A DNA stretch of 64,000 nt. Source: an uncultured Pelagibacteraceae bacterium (GTDB lineage: Bacteria > Pseudomonadota > Alphaproteobacteria > Pelagibacterales > Pelagibacteraceae). Of the stretch, positions 22,533-33,062 are shown one piece after another. The stretch lies in assembly GCA_902557605.1 (NCBI GenBank), contig CACEAQ010000002.1, positions 19,842 through 83,841 of the forward strand. Reading direction: 5' to 3'. Position 1 is the first letter of the stretch, and each line of letters opens with the position of its first letter. Both the position numbers and the translations under genes were made by a program. The notes below the pieces were generated by a model, which searched no databases, was not told where the DNA came from, and saw only the letters and a program-made list of their open reading frames with translations.

Positions 22533-23030
22533 ATGCCTTTGCGTATTATAATTTTATTTTTGATTTTTTTCTCTAATACAATAGCAGAGGAAATATCTGG
22601 TGTTCCAAAAATTGTAGATGGAGATACTATTCATATAAATCATAAAAAATTTAGACTAGAGGGTATAGATGCTCCAGAAATGAAACAGAAATGTAAAAAA
22701 GAGTCTTTAAAAATTTCATATATAATTGGTTTCACATTTTACAAAGATTATAGCTGTGGAAAAGTTTCAAAAGAAAAGTTAATAAGAAAAATTCGTGGAT
22801 CAAAAATAAAATGTATATTCACAACTAAAGACAGATATAAAAGATATATTGCTACATGTTATAAGGAAAAAACAAATTTAAATCAGTGGATGGTAAGAAA
22901 TGGATATGCAATAGCATACAGAAGATACTCAAAAAAATATGTGCCAGATGAAGATTTTGCCAAAGAAAACAAATTAGGATTATGGCAAGGGAAGTTTATG
23001 AATCCAGAAAAATGGAGAAAGCTTAACTAA
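22533..23030 (+). CDS. Secreted thermonuclease (SNase) family protein
   Basis: Signal peptide; KIVDGDTIHINHKKFRLEGIDAPEMKQKC; RNGYAIAYRRYSKKYVPDEDFAKENKLGLWQG. Confidence 0.85.
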   Translation: MPLRIIILFLIFFSNTIAEEISGVPKIVDGDTIHINHKKFRLEGIDAPEMKQKCKKESLKISYIIGFTFYKDYSCGKVSKEKLIRKIRGSKIKCIFTTKDRYKRYIATCYKEKTNLNQWMVRNGYAIAYRRYSKKYVPDEDFAKENKLGLWQGKFMNPEKWRKLN

Positions 23031-23050
23031 TTTTTAGTATAAATTACTAA

Positions 23051-23650
23051 GTGATTCCTTTTAAACAAATAATATTAATTCTAATATTTTTTATTTTAGG
23101 TGCCTGTTCATCGATTCCAAAAAATACTCAAAACAGTTGTGCTATCTTTGAAGAGAGATATCTGTGGTACAAACATTCTAAAGCTTCTTATGAAAAATGG
23201 GGAGCACCTATTCATTTACAATTAGCTTTTGTTAAAAAAGAAAGCGACTTTAATTGGCTTGCAAAACCTCCAAGAACCAAATTATTTAAAGTAATTCCAT
23301 TTAAAAGACCTTCATCTTCTTTTGGGTACTCCCAAGCAGTGAAGGGAACCTGGGAACAATACAAAAGAGAAACAAATAATCCACTTGCTACAAGAGCAAG
23401 ATTTAAAGACTCGGTAGATTTTATAGGATGGTACATCCATAAAACAAATAAGATATTAAAAATCTCAAAAAAAGATCCTTATCGACAGTACTTAGCTTAT
23501 TATAAAGGCTGGGGAGATTATAAAAATTACTCAAAAGATAAAAAGGCCATCATATACGCAAAGTCAGTTAAGGATATGGCAAGTAAATATAGAAAACAAT
23601 TAACTCTCTGTAAAAAAAATCTTGATAAAAACAAATATATTATTTTTTAA
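23051..23650 (+). CDS. Lipoprotein with transglycosylase SLT-like domain
   Basis: Lipobox LGAC; LQLAFVKKESDFNWLA, FGYSQAVKGTWEQY, YLAYYKGWGDY; GTG start. Confidence 0.75.
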   Translation: MIPFKQIILILIFFILGACSSIPKNTQNSCAIFEERYLWYKHSKASYEKWGAPIHLQLAFVKKESDFNWLAKPPRTKLFKVIPFKRPSSSFGYSQAVKGTWEQYKRETNNPLATRARFKDSVDFIGWYIHKTNKILKISKKDPYRQYLAYYKGWGDYKNYSKDKKAIIYAKSVKDMASKYRKQLTLCKKNLDKNKYIIF

Positions 23651-26600
23651 GCTGTCTCTGTAGCTCAATTTCAACAGCATCAATCCTCTTGGTGCCTCTT
23701 CCAACAATTGTATAAACAGTAGGAATTACGTAGAGAGTAAAAAATGTTGAGAATAACATTCCACCAAATATTGTTATACCAACAGTTAATCGACTTGCAG
23801 CACCAGGTCCAGTTCCAAGAATTAGTGGTAAAACTCCAATAATTGTTGAGATACTTGTCATGAGAATAGGTCTTAGCCTAATAGCGGCAGCTTCAAAAAC
23901 AGCAACTTCTAAATTTTTACCTTCCTTCCTTAACTGATTTGCAAATTCTACAATTAGAATACCGTTTTTAGCTGAGAGACCTATCAAAATGATTAACGCT
24001 ATTTGACTATAAACATTTAATGAAGACCCAACTACTAACAAACCAATTAATCCACCAAGAATAGCCATAGGCACAGTTAACATAATTGTCAGTGGATGCC
24101 TCCAGCTTTCAAATTGTGCACTCATGGCTAGGTATGCAGTAATTAATGCTAAAGCAAATATTACATAAAGTTCAGTATTAGTTTTTTTATACTCCTCACT
24201 TTCACCTTTATAAGCAATTTTTGCTTGAGGTGTATTCTGCTCTACAACACCTACTAAAAACTTTAGAGCCTCATCAAGCGAATAGTTTCCAACAAGTCTT
24301 GCTGAAATAGTAACTGCTTTTTGCCTATTGTATCTTGCTAAGAATGGAGATTGTCCCTCTTCATCGTAAGCAACTAAGTTTGACACAGATACAAGCTTTC
24401 CATTGTTTTTAGATCTTACAAAAACTTTACTTATACTATCTGGCTCTTGTCTATCTTTGATATCACCTTGCAAAATTATAGAATATTCTTTTCCATCCCT
24501 TGTGAAGTTTGTAACTCTTTTAGAACCAAAAATTGTTTCTATAGTTTTTCCAATATCTTCTGTTGAAACTCCTAGGTCAGCAGCTTTTTTTTGATCTATC
24601 TTTACATTTAGTTGAGGTTTGTTCAGATCAAAGTCATCTTGAATTGAAGTAAGACCAGGATTTTTTCTTGCCTCTTTTTTAATAATCTCTTTCCACTCAA
24701 TCAATTGTTCATATGTATTACCTAGAACAACAAATTGAACTGGACTTTCTATTCCGCCAGTCCTTATCCCCTGAGGCATTATTGGAAAAGCCAAAACACC
24801 AGGCACTTTCGCAATTTTTCCAAAAGATTCTCTCATTATCTCGACACCATGACGATCTCTTTGAGCCCAAGGCTCTAAAAGAACAATTATAAAACCACTG
24901 TTAACTTGTTTAGCCGACTTTCCAAAACCTGGAACCCGCATAATTAATTTTCTATATTCACCTTTACCTACACTTGGAAGCAATAATTCCTCAATTTCTT
25001 CCGCTCTATCTTTGGTAAAATTAAAACCAGATCCTTGTGGAGCTTTTACAATTACAAAGAATGCTCCCCTATCTTCAGGAGCAATTAATTCTTTCTTAGC
25101 AAAATTAAAAAAGAATATTGTTAATATAAGGGTTCCTAATAAAAAAATAGTTATTGTTTTTCTTTTTTTTATCCAATTTAAAAGTGAAACTTTATAAAGA
25201 TAAGTGAGATTTTTTAAAAACTTCTCAAATTTCAAAACAATTTTTGATTTTTTCATATCTTTTTGCAAAAATTTACTAGCTAACATTGGACTCAAGGATA
25301 ATGCAACAAAGCTAGAAATAATCACGGCTGATGCAAGAGTAATTGCTGTTTGAGTAAAAAGAACTCCTGTAATGCCTTTAATAAAAATTAGAGGAACAAA
25401 TACCGCTACTAACACAACAGTTGTAGCTATTATCGCAAACGAGACCTGCTTAGCACCTTTATAAGCTGCAACTAAAGGTGTATCTCCTAACTCTATTCTT
25501 CTAACTATATTTTCAAGCATCACAATGGCATCATCAACAACAATACCGATAGCTAGTACTAAGGCCATCAAGGTAAAAAGGTTAATTGAAAAATCAAAAA
25601 TATAAATTGATAAAAAAGTTGAGATTAATGAAACAGGCAAAGCTATCAAAGGGACAACCAAAGCTCTAAGGTTGCCTAGAAATAGATAAATAATAATAGT
25701 CACTAATATTAATGCAATAATTAGTGTTTTATAAACTTCTTTAATAGCAGATTTTATATAATTACTTCTATCAAATGAAACTTCTAAAGTAGTGCCTGGG
25801 GGCAAGCTTGGTTTTAGTTCTTTTATCTTTTTTTTTATCCCATTAGCTACAGCGATAGTGTTTGCATCAGATTGTTGATATATCCCTATACCAACTACTT
25901 GCTTTCCGTTACCTTTAAAAAGAGTTCTAGTCGACTCAGCTCCTAATTCGATTCTTGAAACATCTGACAAGGTTATGATTGAACCGTCCTTAGCTCTTTT
26001 TAGAGGTAGATTTTTATAATTTTCAACTTCTTTATAAGCTTTATCGAGTTTTATAGTCAGATCAATATCTCTTGACTCAATCCGCCCAGCTGGGAATTCT
26101 GTATTTTCACTTCTTAAGACTGCTTCTACTTCTTGGGTGGTTAGATCTCTTGCAGCTAAAGCTATTGGATCTAACCAAACTCTAAGTGAAAGTTCTCTTT
26201 GACCACCAAGGCGTACTCTACCTACGCCATCCACAGTGGAAAAAGTATCTGTTAAATATCTATCAGCATAATCAGTTAATTCTAAATCTGTCATTGTTTC
26301 AGAGTTGAAAGACAACCACATAGTAGTTCTCATACCCGCACTTTGTTTGAAAATTTCAGGCTGTTCCGCACCCTCTGGTAAATTATCCAGTACTCTGGAT
26401 ACAGAGCTTCTTACATCGTTAGCAACGTCATCTAAGTTCAAACTCGTTTCAAATGTGAGTGTTATTCTTGAACTTTCATCTTCACTAAATGAATCTATCG
26501 TTTCTAACCCAGGTGTTCCTCCAACAAAATCTTCGATTTTTTGAGTTATTTGAGTATCAACAATTTCTGCTGATGCACCTCTATACTCAGTTTGAATAGT

Positions 26601-26735
26601 TACCACAGGAGGTTGAACATCAGGTAGTTCATCAGTTGGAATTTCTTGGAAAGTTACAAGACCAAATATCACCAGCACTAAGCTCATTACTGAAGCTACG
26701 ACAGGTCTTTTGATAGATAGGTCTGTTAAAAACAT
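23640..26735 (-). CDS. RND efflux transporter permease (AcrB/MexF type)
   Basis: 1031 aa; MFLTDLSIKRPVVASVMSLVLVIFGLVTFQEIPTDELPDVQPPVVTI; VLAIGIVVDDAIVMLENI. Confidence 0.95.
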   Translation of the reverse strand: MFLTDLSIKRPVVASVMSLVLVIFGLVTFQEIPTDELPDVQPPVVTIQTEYRGASAEIVDTQITQKIEDFVGGTPGLETIDSFSEDESSRITLTFETSLNLDDVANDVRSSVSRVLDNLPEGAEQPEIFKQSAGMRTTMWLSFNSETMTDLELTDYADRYLTDTFSTVDGVGRVRLGGQRELSLRVWLDPIALAARDLTTQEVEAVLRSENTEFPAGRIESRDIDLTIKLDKAYKEVENYKNLPLKRAKDGSIITLSDVSRIELGAESTRTLFKGNGKQVVGIGIYQQSDANTIAVANGIKKKIKELKPSLPPGTTLEVSFDRSNYIKSAIKEVYKTLIIALILVTIIIYLFLGNLRALVVPLIALPVSLISTFLSIYIFDFSINLFTLMALVLAIGIVVDDAIVMLENIVRRIELGDTPLVAAYKGAKQVSFAIIATTVVLVAVFVPLIFIKGITGVLFTQTAITLASAVIISSFVALSLSPMLASKFLQKDMKKSKIVLKFEKFLKNLTYLYKVSLLNWIKKRKTITIFLLGTLILTIFFFNFAKKELIAPEDRGAFFVIVKAPQGSGFNFTKDRAEEIEELLLPSVGKGEYRKLIMRVPGFGKSAKQVNSGFIIVLLEPWAQRDRHGVEIMRESFGKIAKVPGVLAFPIMPQGIRTGGIESPVQFVVLGNTYEQLIEWKEIIKKEARKNPGLTSIQDDFDLNKPQLNVKIDQKKAADLGVSTEDIGKTIETIFGSKRVTNFTRDGKEYSIILQGDIKDRQEPDSISKVFVRSKNNGKLVSVSNLVAYDEEGQSPFLARYNRQKAVTISARLVGNYSLDEALKFLVGVVEQNTPQAKIAYKGESEEYKKTNTELYVIFALALITAYLAMSAQFESWRHPLTIMLTVPMAILGGLIGLLVVGSSLNVYSQIALIILIGLSAKNGILIVEFANQLRKEGKNLEVAVFEAAAIRLRPILMTSISTIIGVLPLILGTGPGAASRLTVGITIFGGMLFSTFFTLYVIPTVYTIVGRGTKRIDAVEIELQRQLKK

Positions 26736-27608
26736 TTAATTATTTGGATTTATAATTTTGATTTTAGCGTTATTTCTTACTTTCGAGACACCTTCTGTAA
26801 TAACAAGGTCACCTTCGTTTATTCCTGATATTACAGAAACTTTCCCAAAATTTCTTTTACCGATTTCAATATTCTTTTTTTCAGCAGTTTCATCTCTTAC
26901 TGTGTAAACAAAAGCTGTACTACCTTGTATCGTTACAGCACTCTCAGGAACACCAACTTGATTAATTTCATCGTATATAATTTTTACTGTCATTAGTTGC
27001 CCTGGAATGATTTTGAAATCAGAATTATCAACTAAAACTCTAGATAAAATCGATCTTGTAGAAGGATCTATTCTTGAGCTAATTGTTTGAATTTTACCCT
27101 TAAAAGTTTTTTTAAATGCTGAACTTGTTATTTCTGCCTTCAATCCTGGTTTGAGTATACTTACATAATTCTCTGGGACTTTTATATCTATTACAATTTT
27201 CTTTAAATCATCCAAAGTTACTATTAAACTCTCTGAACCCAAAACTCCTTGAGCAATTTCTCTTTTCCCCAATTTACCTGAAAAATCTGCAATAACTTCT
27301 TCTCCACTATTAAGTCTAAGGATTATTTCACCTTTTTTTACAAATCTATTATCAATATTTAATTTTCCAGCAACCTCATTAGTTTTTATTCTATACGTTT
27401 TTGAATTTTGCGCTAATGCTGTCCCAAAAGTTTCTATACTTTTGTAAAACAAAGATCTCTCAACTTGCTCTACAATTACCCCTGGTGCAGGCCTTACACT
27501 AAATTTTTTTTTAAAGTGCAAACCAATAAAATGCCTTGCAGCAATAATTGCAAAAATAGCAATGAAGAAGATAATTAAAAATACTTTTAACTTTGATGAT
27601 GCTTTCAT
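26736..27608 (-). CDS. RND efflux periplasmic adaptor subunit
   Basis: Membrane anchor, lipoyl/barrel hybrid motifs, GVPESAVTIQGSTAFVYTV. Likely start is MKASSKL at 27608. Confidence 0.88.
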   Translation of the reverse strand: MKASSKLKVFLIIFFIAIFAIIAARHFIGLHFKKKFSVRPAPGVIVEQVERSLFYKSIETFGTALAQNSKTYRIKTNEVAGKLNIDNRFVKKGEIILRLNSGEEVIADFSGKLGKREIAQGVLGSESLIVTLDDLKKIVIDIKVPENYVSILKPGLKAEITSSAFKKTFKGKIQTISSRIDPSTRSILSRVLVDNSDFKIIPGQLMTVKIIYDEINQVGVPESAVTIQGSTAFVYTVRDETAEKKNIEIGKRNFGKVSVISGINEGDLVITEGVSKVRNNAKIKIINPNN

Positions 27609-27610
27609 TT

Positions 27611-28423
27611 TTATTCTAATCCGTACTCCGACCATGAGCCGTCATAGATAGTAGGTTTTTTACCACTTATGATAGAATTAGCTAGTCCTAAAATACATGC
27701 CGTGACTCCAGATCCACATGTAAAAGCAATATCTTTATCTTTATCTATTTCATTCTGATCAAAAATCTTTATTAAATCTTCTTTTTTTTTGAAGGTTCTA
27801 TCTTCATTTAAAAGTAATTGAAAAGGTATATTTTTAGATCCCGCAATATGACCACTTTTTAATCCTTGTCGGGGCTCAGGCACCAAACCCGAAAATCTTT
27901 CTTTGCTTCTAGCATCTATTAACTGAAATTTTTTATCTAATATGTTTTTTTTGACTTGAGTTTTATTTATTACCATGGATAAATTTTCATTAGTTTCATA
28001 ATTAGTTTTGGATATTTTTATTACTTCATTTGACACAGCTCTATTTTCCTTCAACCATTTTGTAAAATTTCCGTCTAAAACAGAAACTTGATCAGGATTA
28101 TGTCCAAAGTAAATAAAAGTATACCAAACTCTACATGAACTAAAGACATCTGAATTATCATAAATAATTACATGGTCAGAATTATTTATTCCTAAATTTG
28201 AAACAATTTTTCCCCACTCTTTATTTGATGGAAGCATATGGGGTAATGAAGAATTTTTCTTTGAATTTTTATCAATATCAAAGAACATTGAGTTCTTTAT
28301 ATGATTTTCTTTAAACTCTTCTTCAGCATTTCTACCTGAGTTAGGCAAACACCAAGTAGCATCTAATATTTTCACCTTATTGATATTTTTTTCAAGCCAT
28401 TCTGTAGTAACAAGTTGTTTCAT
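27611..28423 (-). CDS. sseA: Sulfurtransferase (3-mercaptopyruvate type, two rhodanese domains)
   Basis: LVTTEWLEKN, LDATWCLPNSGRNAEEEF, IDARSKERFSG, CGSGVTACILGLA. Confidence 0.9.
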   Translation of the reverse strand: MKQLVTTEWLEKNINKVKILDATWCLPNSGRNAEEEFKENHIKNSMFFDIDKNSKKNSSLPHMLPSNKEWGKIVSNLGINNSDHVIIYDNSDVFSSCRVWYTFIYFGHNPDQVSVLDGNFTKWLKENRAVSNEVIKISKTNYETNENLSMVINKTQVKKNILDKKFQLIDARSKERFSGLVPEPRQGLKSGHIAGSKNIPFQLLLNEDRTFKKKEDLIKIFDQNEIDKDKDIAFTCGSGVTACILGLANSIISGKKPTIYDGSWSEYGLE

Positions 28424-28869
28424 TATCTATTTTTTTCTAAGTACTTTTGGTGATATTCTTCCGCCTTACAATAATTTTTGAGACTAGAAATATTAGTTTG
28501 AATTTTTCCATTAAGTTTCTTATTAAAAATTTCTAAAATTTCTTTAGCCTCTGCTTTTTGAATGTCGTCTTCATAAAATATTTCACTTCGATATTGAGTT
28601 CCAACATCAGGGTATTGCATATCTTTTTGAGTAGGATCGTGCATTTTAAAAAATAAATCTAAAATTTTTTTGAAGGAAATTAATTTTTCATCAAAAGTAA
28701 GTCTTACAACTTCAGCATGACCAGTGTCACCTCTACATACTTCCTCATATGTAACTTTATCTGATAATCCACCGGCATAGCCGACTTCTGTTTCAATTAT
28801 ACCTGGCTTATTTTTGAAGTTTTCCTCAGGTTTCCAAAAACAGCCAAGAGCAAGTGTACATTTCTTCAT
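28423..28869 (-). CDS. msrA: Peptide-methionine (S)-S-oxide reductase MsrA
   Basis: ALGCFWKPEENFKNKPGIIETEVGYAGG, GHAEVVRLTFD, YRSEIFY. Confidence 0.93.
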   Translation of the reverse strand: MKKCTLALGCFWKPEENFKNKPGIIETEVGYAGGLSDKVTYEEVCRGDTGHAEVVRLTFDEKLISFKKILDLFFKMHDPTQKDMQYPDVGTQYRSEIFYEDDIQKAEAKEILEIFNKKLNGKIQTNISSLKNYCKAEEYHQKYLEKNR

Positions 28870-28902
28870 AAAGTAATTATATAGAGTTGTGAGGATATTA
28901 AA

Positions 28903-29781
28903 TTGTTAGCACGAAATCAATTAGGCGTATTGTACGGAGTAGCATCAGTGGCATGTTTTGCCATGATGGATGCTTGTGTTAAATGGTTAGACCAGTTTCC
29001 TGTTGGTGAAGTATTATTTGCAAGATTTTTTTTCGGTTTGATACCAATTTTAATGCTTGTACCTAAGAATGAATTTAAAACTTTTTATAAAACTACAAGA
29101 CCTAAATTACATGCTTTCAGAGCTGTAACAGGGACTTTAGCAATTGTTGCGCTTTTTATTGCTCTCAGAGAAATACCTTTGGCAGATGTTGTAAGCTTGA
29201 CTTTTGGAGGCCCAATTTTCGTTACCTTAGGTTCAATATTTTTTTTATCTGAAAAAGTGGGTATTAGAAGATGGTCTGCAGTTTTAATTGGTTTTATCGG
29301 GATGTTAATGATTGTCAAACCCGCTTATGATGAATTAAATATTTATTACTTGTTTCCAATAATTTTTTGTATTTTCTTCGCTTGTGTAGCTTTAAGTATA
29401 AGAAGTTTATCATCTACCGAACCTAATTATAGAATTGCCCTATACTTTTCTTTATTAAGCATGATAGTTGGTCTAGTAACGCTTCCTTTTGGCTGGATCA
29501 TGCCATCAAAGTTTGAATTCTTTCTTTTAATTTTTACAGGTATAATTGGTTCAGTAGCTAATATTTTACTTACAGTATCACTAAGAATAGCTGAGGCATC
29601 ACTAGTTACACCAACAAAATATTTAAATTTAGTATTTGCAATATTGTTAGGATATTTCATTTGGGGCGAAATACCAAAAGTACTGACTCTTTTTGGTGCT
29701 GCTTTAATCATTGTAAGTTCTGCAATTATTTTCATGAGAGAATCTCAACTTAAAAAACAAGTTGTTAGTCCTAGGCCGTGA
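28903..29781 (+). CDS. DMT/EamA family transporter
   Basis: Ten hydrophobic segments, duplicated EamA domains; TTG start. Confidence 0.88.
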   Translation: MLARNQLGVLYGVASVACFAMMDACVKWLDQFPVGEVLFARFFFGLIPILMLVPKNEFKTFYKTTRPKLHAFRAVTGTLAIVALFIALREIPLADVVSLTFGGPIFVTLGSIFFLSEKVGIRRWSAVLIGFIGMLMIVKPAYDELNIYYLFPIIFCIFFACVALSIRSLSSTEPNYRIALYFSLLSMIVGLVTLPFGWIMPSKFEFFLLIFTGIIGSVANILLTVSLRIAEASLVTPTKYLNLVFAILLGYFIWGEIPKVLTLFGAALIIVSSAIIFMRESQLKKQVVSPRP

Positions 29782-30401
29782 GCAAATATCCAAGTTATTG
29801 GTTAAAAGCAACAAAAATTTTATCTAAAAGAGATAAAGTTTTAAAAAGACTAATCATTAAATACAATGATAAATTTTTAACCACTAGAAAAGATATTTTT
29901 TACTCTTTATGTAAAAGTATAGTCGGTCAGCAGATAAGTGTATCAGCTGCTAACTCAGTATTTAAAAAATTCCAAAAGAAAACTAAAAGGATCAATCCCT
30001 TAAAAGTATCAAAATTATCGATATCACAACTTAAATCCTGTGGTCTAAGTAGACAAAAAGCTTTAGGAATAAAAGAGTTGTCAATTAAATTTGTAAAGAA
30101 AGAATTTGATCCAAAATTAATCAAAAACATGAATGACGAGGAAGCCATTCAATACTTATCATCTTTAAGACAAATAGGTAGATGGAGCGCAGAAATGATT
30201 TTACTATTCACTTACAACCGATCTAATATTTGGCCTTTGCAAGATATTGGATTATTAAGAGCAATATCAAACAATTATAAGAAAAAATATTTTCCTCCAA
30301 AAACTTTTTTAAATAAACTTTATAAAAAATTTTCACCTTATTGTTCAGTTGCCACGTGGTATCTCTGGCGCAGTATTGATGATGAACCAATCCAATATTA
30401 A
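29778..30401 (+). CDS. DNA-3-methyladenine glycosylase II family (HhH-GPD)
   Basis: SIVGQQISVSAANSVFKKF, LRQIGRWSAEMILLFTYNRSNIWPLQDIGL. Confidence 0.85.
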   Translation: MSKYPSYWLKATKILSKRDKVLKRLIIKYNDKFLTTRKDIFYSLCKSIVGQQISVSAANSVFKKFQKKTKRINPLKVSKLSISQLKSCGLSRQKALGIKELSIKFVKKEFDPKLIKNMNDEEAIQYLSSLRQIGRWSAEMILLFTYNRSNIWPLQDIGLLRAISNNYKKKYFPPKTFLNKLYKKFSPYCSVATWYLWRSIDDEPIQY

Positions 30402-30685
30402 ACACCTTCAATCGTTTGATGTTGACGTTCTGCATAGCCTTCAAGAATAGAATGTGCATCTTGATACTCCTTTGAATTGTAAAAGCTATTAGCTTCATCA
30501 TAGGATGGAAACTCAATTACAACTGTTCTTGGAGATTTATCGCCCTCATTAGATGTATATTTTCCGCCTCTAATTAAAAATTTTCCCTTATATTTTTCAA
30601 CTGCTGCTCTAGCTTTGACAGCGTATTCTTTTAATTTTTCCTCATTAATTATACTTTTATAAACACAAACTACGTATCCTTTCAT
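30398..30685 (-). CDS. DUF1330 family protein
   Basis: MKGYVVCVYKSIINEEKLKEYAVKA, GGKYTSNEGDKSPRTVVIEFPSYDEANSFYNSKEYQ. Confidence 0.85.
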   Translation of the reverse strand: MKGYVVCVYKSIINEEKLKEYAVKARAAVEKYKGKFLIRGGKYTSNEGDKSPRTVVIEFPSYDEANSFYNSKEYQDAHSILEGYAERQHQTIEGV

Positions 30686-30718
30686 TTACAACTCCTTTAA
30701 AATAAATTATTTTTTTTC

Positions 30719-31246
30719 ATGGCAGATAAACTTATCATAGATTGGAAAGAGTATAATCTAATCGTAGAAAAACTAGCAATACAAATTTATAAAAGTGGCT
30801 TCAAGCCAAATTTGTTAATTGGCATTATGCGTGGTGGAGCACCAATCATTGATGTTTTAAGTCGAGTGTTTAAATTGAAATGTGCTTACTTAGCAGTTGA
30901 ATCTTATTCAGGAGTGGGTACAGAAGATCAACAAGGGGATTTAGTTTTTTCGAGAGAAATGAGTTCTACTGTTCAGGATATGAGAGGCAATATTTTGCTG
31001 TGCGATGACTTATCTGATACTGGTATAACTTTAAATAAAAGTATTGATTGGTTGAAAAATTATCCACCTCTCAAAGATAATATTAAAGAAATAAAGACAG
31101 CAGTACTTTGGAAAAAAAAAGACTCAACTTTTGAACCAGATTTTTGTGCACAAAGGCTAGATAGTAATCCATGGATAGTTCAACCTTTTGAGCATTATGA
31201 AGAAATAAAAATTAAGGATTTAATTAATAAACATCAAAAGAATTAA
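30719..31246 (+). CDS. Purine-type phosphoribosyltransferase
   Basis: PRTase motif NILLCDDLSDTGITL; LLIGIMRGGAPIIDVLS. Confidence 0.85.
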   Translation: MADKLIIDWKEYNLIVEKLAIQIYKSGFKPNLLIGIMRGGAPIIDVLSRVFKLKCAYLAVESYSGVGTEDQQGDLVFSREMSSTVQDMRGNILLCDDLSDTGITLNKSIDWLKNYPPLKDNIKEIKTAVLWKKKDSTFEPDFCAQRLDSNPWIVQPFEHYEEIKIKDLINKHQKN

Positions 31247-31277
31247 GGGCCAGAATTAACTGGCCCTAAAATTTTTA
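31246..31277. terminator. Bidirectional intrinsic terminator between convergent genes
   Basis: AGGGCCAG-aattaa-CTGGCCCT (31246-31253 / 31260-31267) followed by AAAATTTTT. Confidence 0.88.
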
Positions 31278-32585
31278 AGCTACGTAAAAACTAATTACAC
31301 TAAATACTGCGATTACCCAAATAGCTGGAGAAGTTTTACCAAATTTTCCCGTAAATATTTGAATTAATGCATATGAAATAAATGCGAGAGCGATACCGTT
31401 ACTGATGCTATATGTTAGCGGCATTGTTATCATTGCAACTACTGCCGGGCCTGACTCAGCTATATCATCCCACTCAATATCAGTGATATTTCTCACGAAT
31501 AATATTGCTACGTACAATAAAGCTGCACCATCAATTTCTTTTGGTAAGCTTGTAGCGAGCGGCGAAAAGAATAAACAAGCTAGGAACAAAACTCCTATTA
31601 CAAGTGAAGTCATTCCAGTTCTACCTCCGGCTTTTACTCCTGCACCTGACTCAACATAACTAGTTACAGTTGTTGTTCCCATCATTGCTCCAGCGACTGT
31701 TCCCACACTGTCAGATAACATTGCTTTGTTGATGTCTTGCACTTTACCTTTTTTATCAACTTTACCTGCTACGTTAGCAACGGATGTTAATGTTCCTGCT
31801 GTGTCGAAAAAGTCGATAAATAATAAAGTAAAAACTATTGAAGCCATACCTGCAGTGAGCGCTGCTTTAAGATCAAAATCAAATAAGTATGTCATTGGAG
31901 GTATTGAACCAACAACACCATTAAATTTTGCTAAACCAGTGGCCCAAGCTATTATACTAAATAAAAGGATACCAATTATAATGTTTCCTCTTATCTTCAT
32001 TTTCTCTAAAATAATCATAAAGACAAAAGTTAAACAACCAAGAAGCACTAAAGGATTCTTAATGTCTCCTAAAGTAACAAGTGTGACTGGGTGGTCTCCT
32101 ACTACTCCCATAATTTCTAAACCTATAATAGCTAAAAATAATCCTATCCCTGCCCCAATTCCTAGTTTTAAACTTCTCGGAATCGAGTTAATCAACCACG
32201 CTCTTAAAGGCGTAAGTGATATAGCTAAGAAGATAATTCCAGCTACTAGTACAGCGCCCAGTGCTGCTTGTGGGGTGTACCCCATTCCTGCAACCACTCC
32301 GTATGCAACAAATGCATTTATACCCATACCTGGCGCCAAACCTATAGGCCAAGTTTTTCCGTAAAATGCCATAATGAAACATGCAAGTGCCGTTGCTAAT
32401 ATCGTTGCAGTAAATACTGCACCAAAATCAAAAAAACCTTTTTCTGTTCCAGCAAATTCACCAGACAAGATAAAGGGATTTAAAAACATGATGTATGCCA
32501 TTGTAAGAAAAGTAGTTACACCAGCTATTACCTCAGTTTTAAAATTTGTTTTATGTTTTCTATACTCAAAATATTTATCCATCAT
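31275..32585 (-). CDS. NCS2 family (AzgA/GhxP-like) purine permease
   Basis: EVIAGVTTFLTMAYIMFLNP, GLAPGMGINAFVAYGVV, ESGAGVKAGGRTGMTSLV. Confidence 0.9.
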   Translation of the reverse strand: MMDKYFEYRKHKTNFKTEVIAGVTTFLTMAYIMFLNPFILSGEFAGTEKGFFDFGAVFTATILATALACFIMAFYGKTWPIGLAPGMGINAFVAYGVVAGMGYTPQAALGAVLVAGIIFLAISLTPLRAWLINSIPRSLKLGIGAGIGLFLAIIGLEIMGVVGDHPVTLVTLGDIKNPLVLLGCLTFVFMIILEKMKIRGNIIIGILLFSIIAWATGLAKFNGVVGSIPPMTYLFDFDLKAALTAGMASIVFTLLFIDFFDTAGTLTSVANVAGKVDKKGKVQDINKAMLSDSVGTVAGAMMGTTTVTSYVESGAGVKAGGRTGMTSLVIGVLFLACLFFSPLATSLPKEIDGAALLYVAILFVRNITDIEWDDIAESGPAVVAMITMPLTYSISNGIALAFISYALIQIFTGKFGKTSPAIWVIAVFSVISFYVA

Positions 32586-32719
32586 AAATAAAGCCTCCGT
32601 TATATGTTTATTACTCTATATAATTGTTAAAATCTTAACTAAATCGTTCATATCTACCTTGATTCAACCAATAGTAAATATATCTGTTTATAACTTTTCG
32701 TTATAAAATAAGGTTAAGA

Positions 32720-33025
32720 ATGAAAAGATTTTTTTTAACGATTTTATACACATTATTTTTGATTTCTTTCACTGGCTGCCAAACTGTCTCAAAAAAAATT
32801 GAAGATACGACAACCAAAGAAGAGCAGGAATTAAGCAAGTGGTTAAATAAAACTGAAGAAGATCTTAAAAGTTTTTATGGTCAACCTGACAAAGTTGAAT
32901 TTTTAAAAACAAGAAACAGAAATTACGTCTACACTACTAAAAAATATAAAATTAAGTGTGAGCGAAAGTTTGAAATAAACCCAAGGAATATTGTAATTGG
33001 TTTTAGTAGCAAAAATTGCTTTTAA
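32720..33025 (+). CDS. Small putative lipoprotein, function unknown
   Basis: Signal peptide with lipobox SFTGC; 101 aa. Confidence 0.65.
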   Translation: MKRFFLTILYTLFLISFTGCQTVSKKIEDTTTKEEQELSKWLNKTEEDLKSFYGQPDKVEFLKTRNRNYVYTTKKYKIKCERKFEINPRNIVIGFSSKNCF

Positions 33026-33055
33026 TTACTTGCGGAGCAAATACTCCGCAAGTAA
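33026..33055. terminator. Strong convergent-gene hairpin without U-tract
   Basis: Perfect 12-bp stem TTACTTGCGGAG-caaata-CTCCGCAAGTAA. Confidence 0.6.
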
Positions 33056-33062
33056 GGTAAAC

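Noticed and set aside
31726-32364. 212-aa plus-strand ORF opposite the NCS2 permease
   Set aside because: Fully antisense to a well-supported permease; low-complexity composition typical of a shadow ORF
32687-32707. TTTATAAC/GTTATAAA hairpin upstream of the small lipoprotein
   Set aside because: A/T-only short stem; frequent by chance in this composition
32586-32719. Possible purine riboswitch upstream of the purine permease
   Set aside because: No match by eye to the conserved purine aptamer junction sequences in the minus-strand leader
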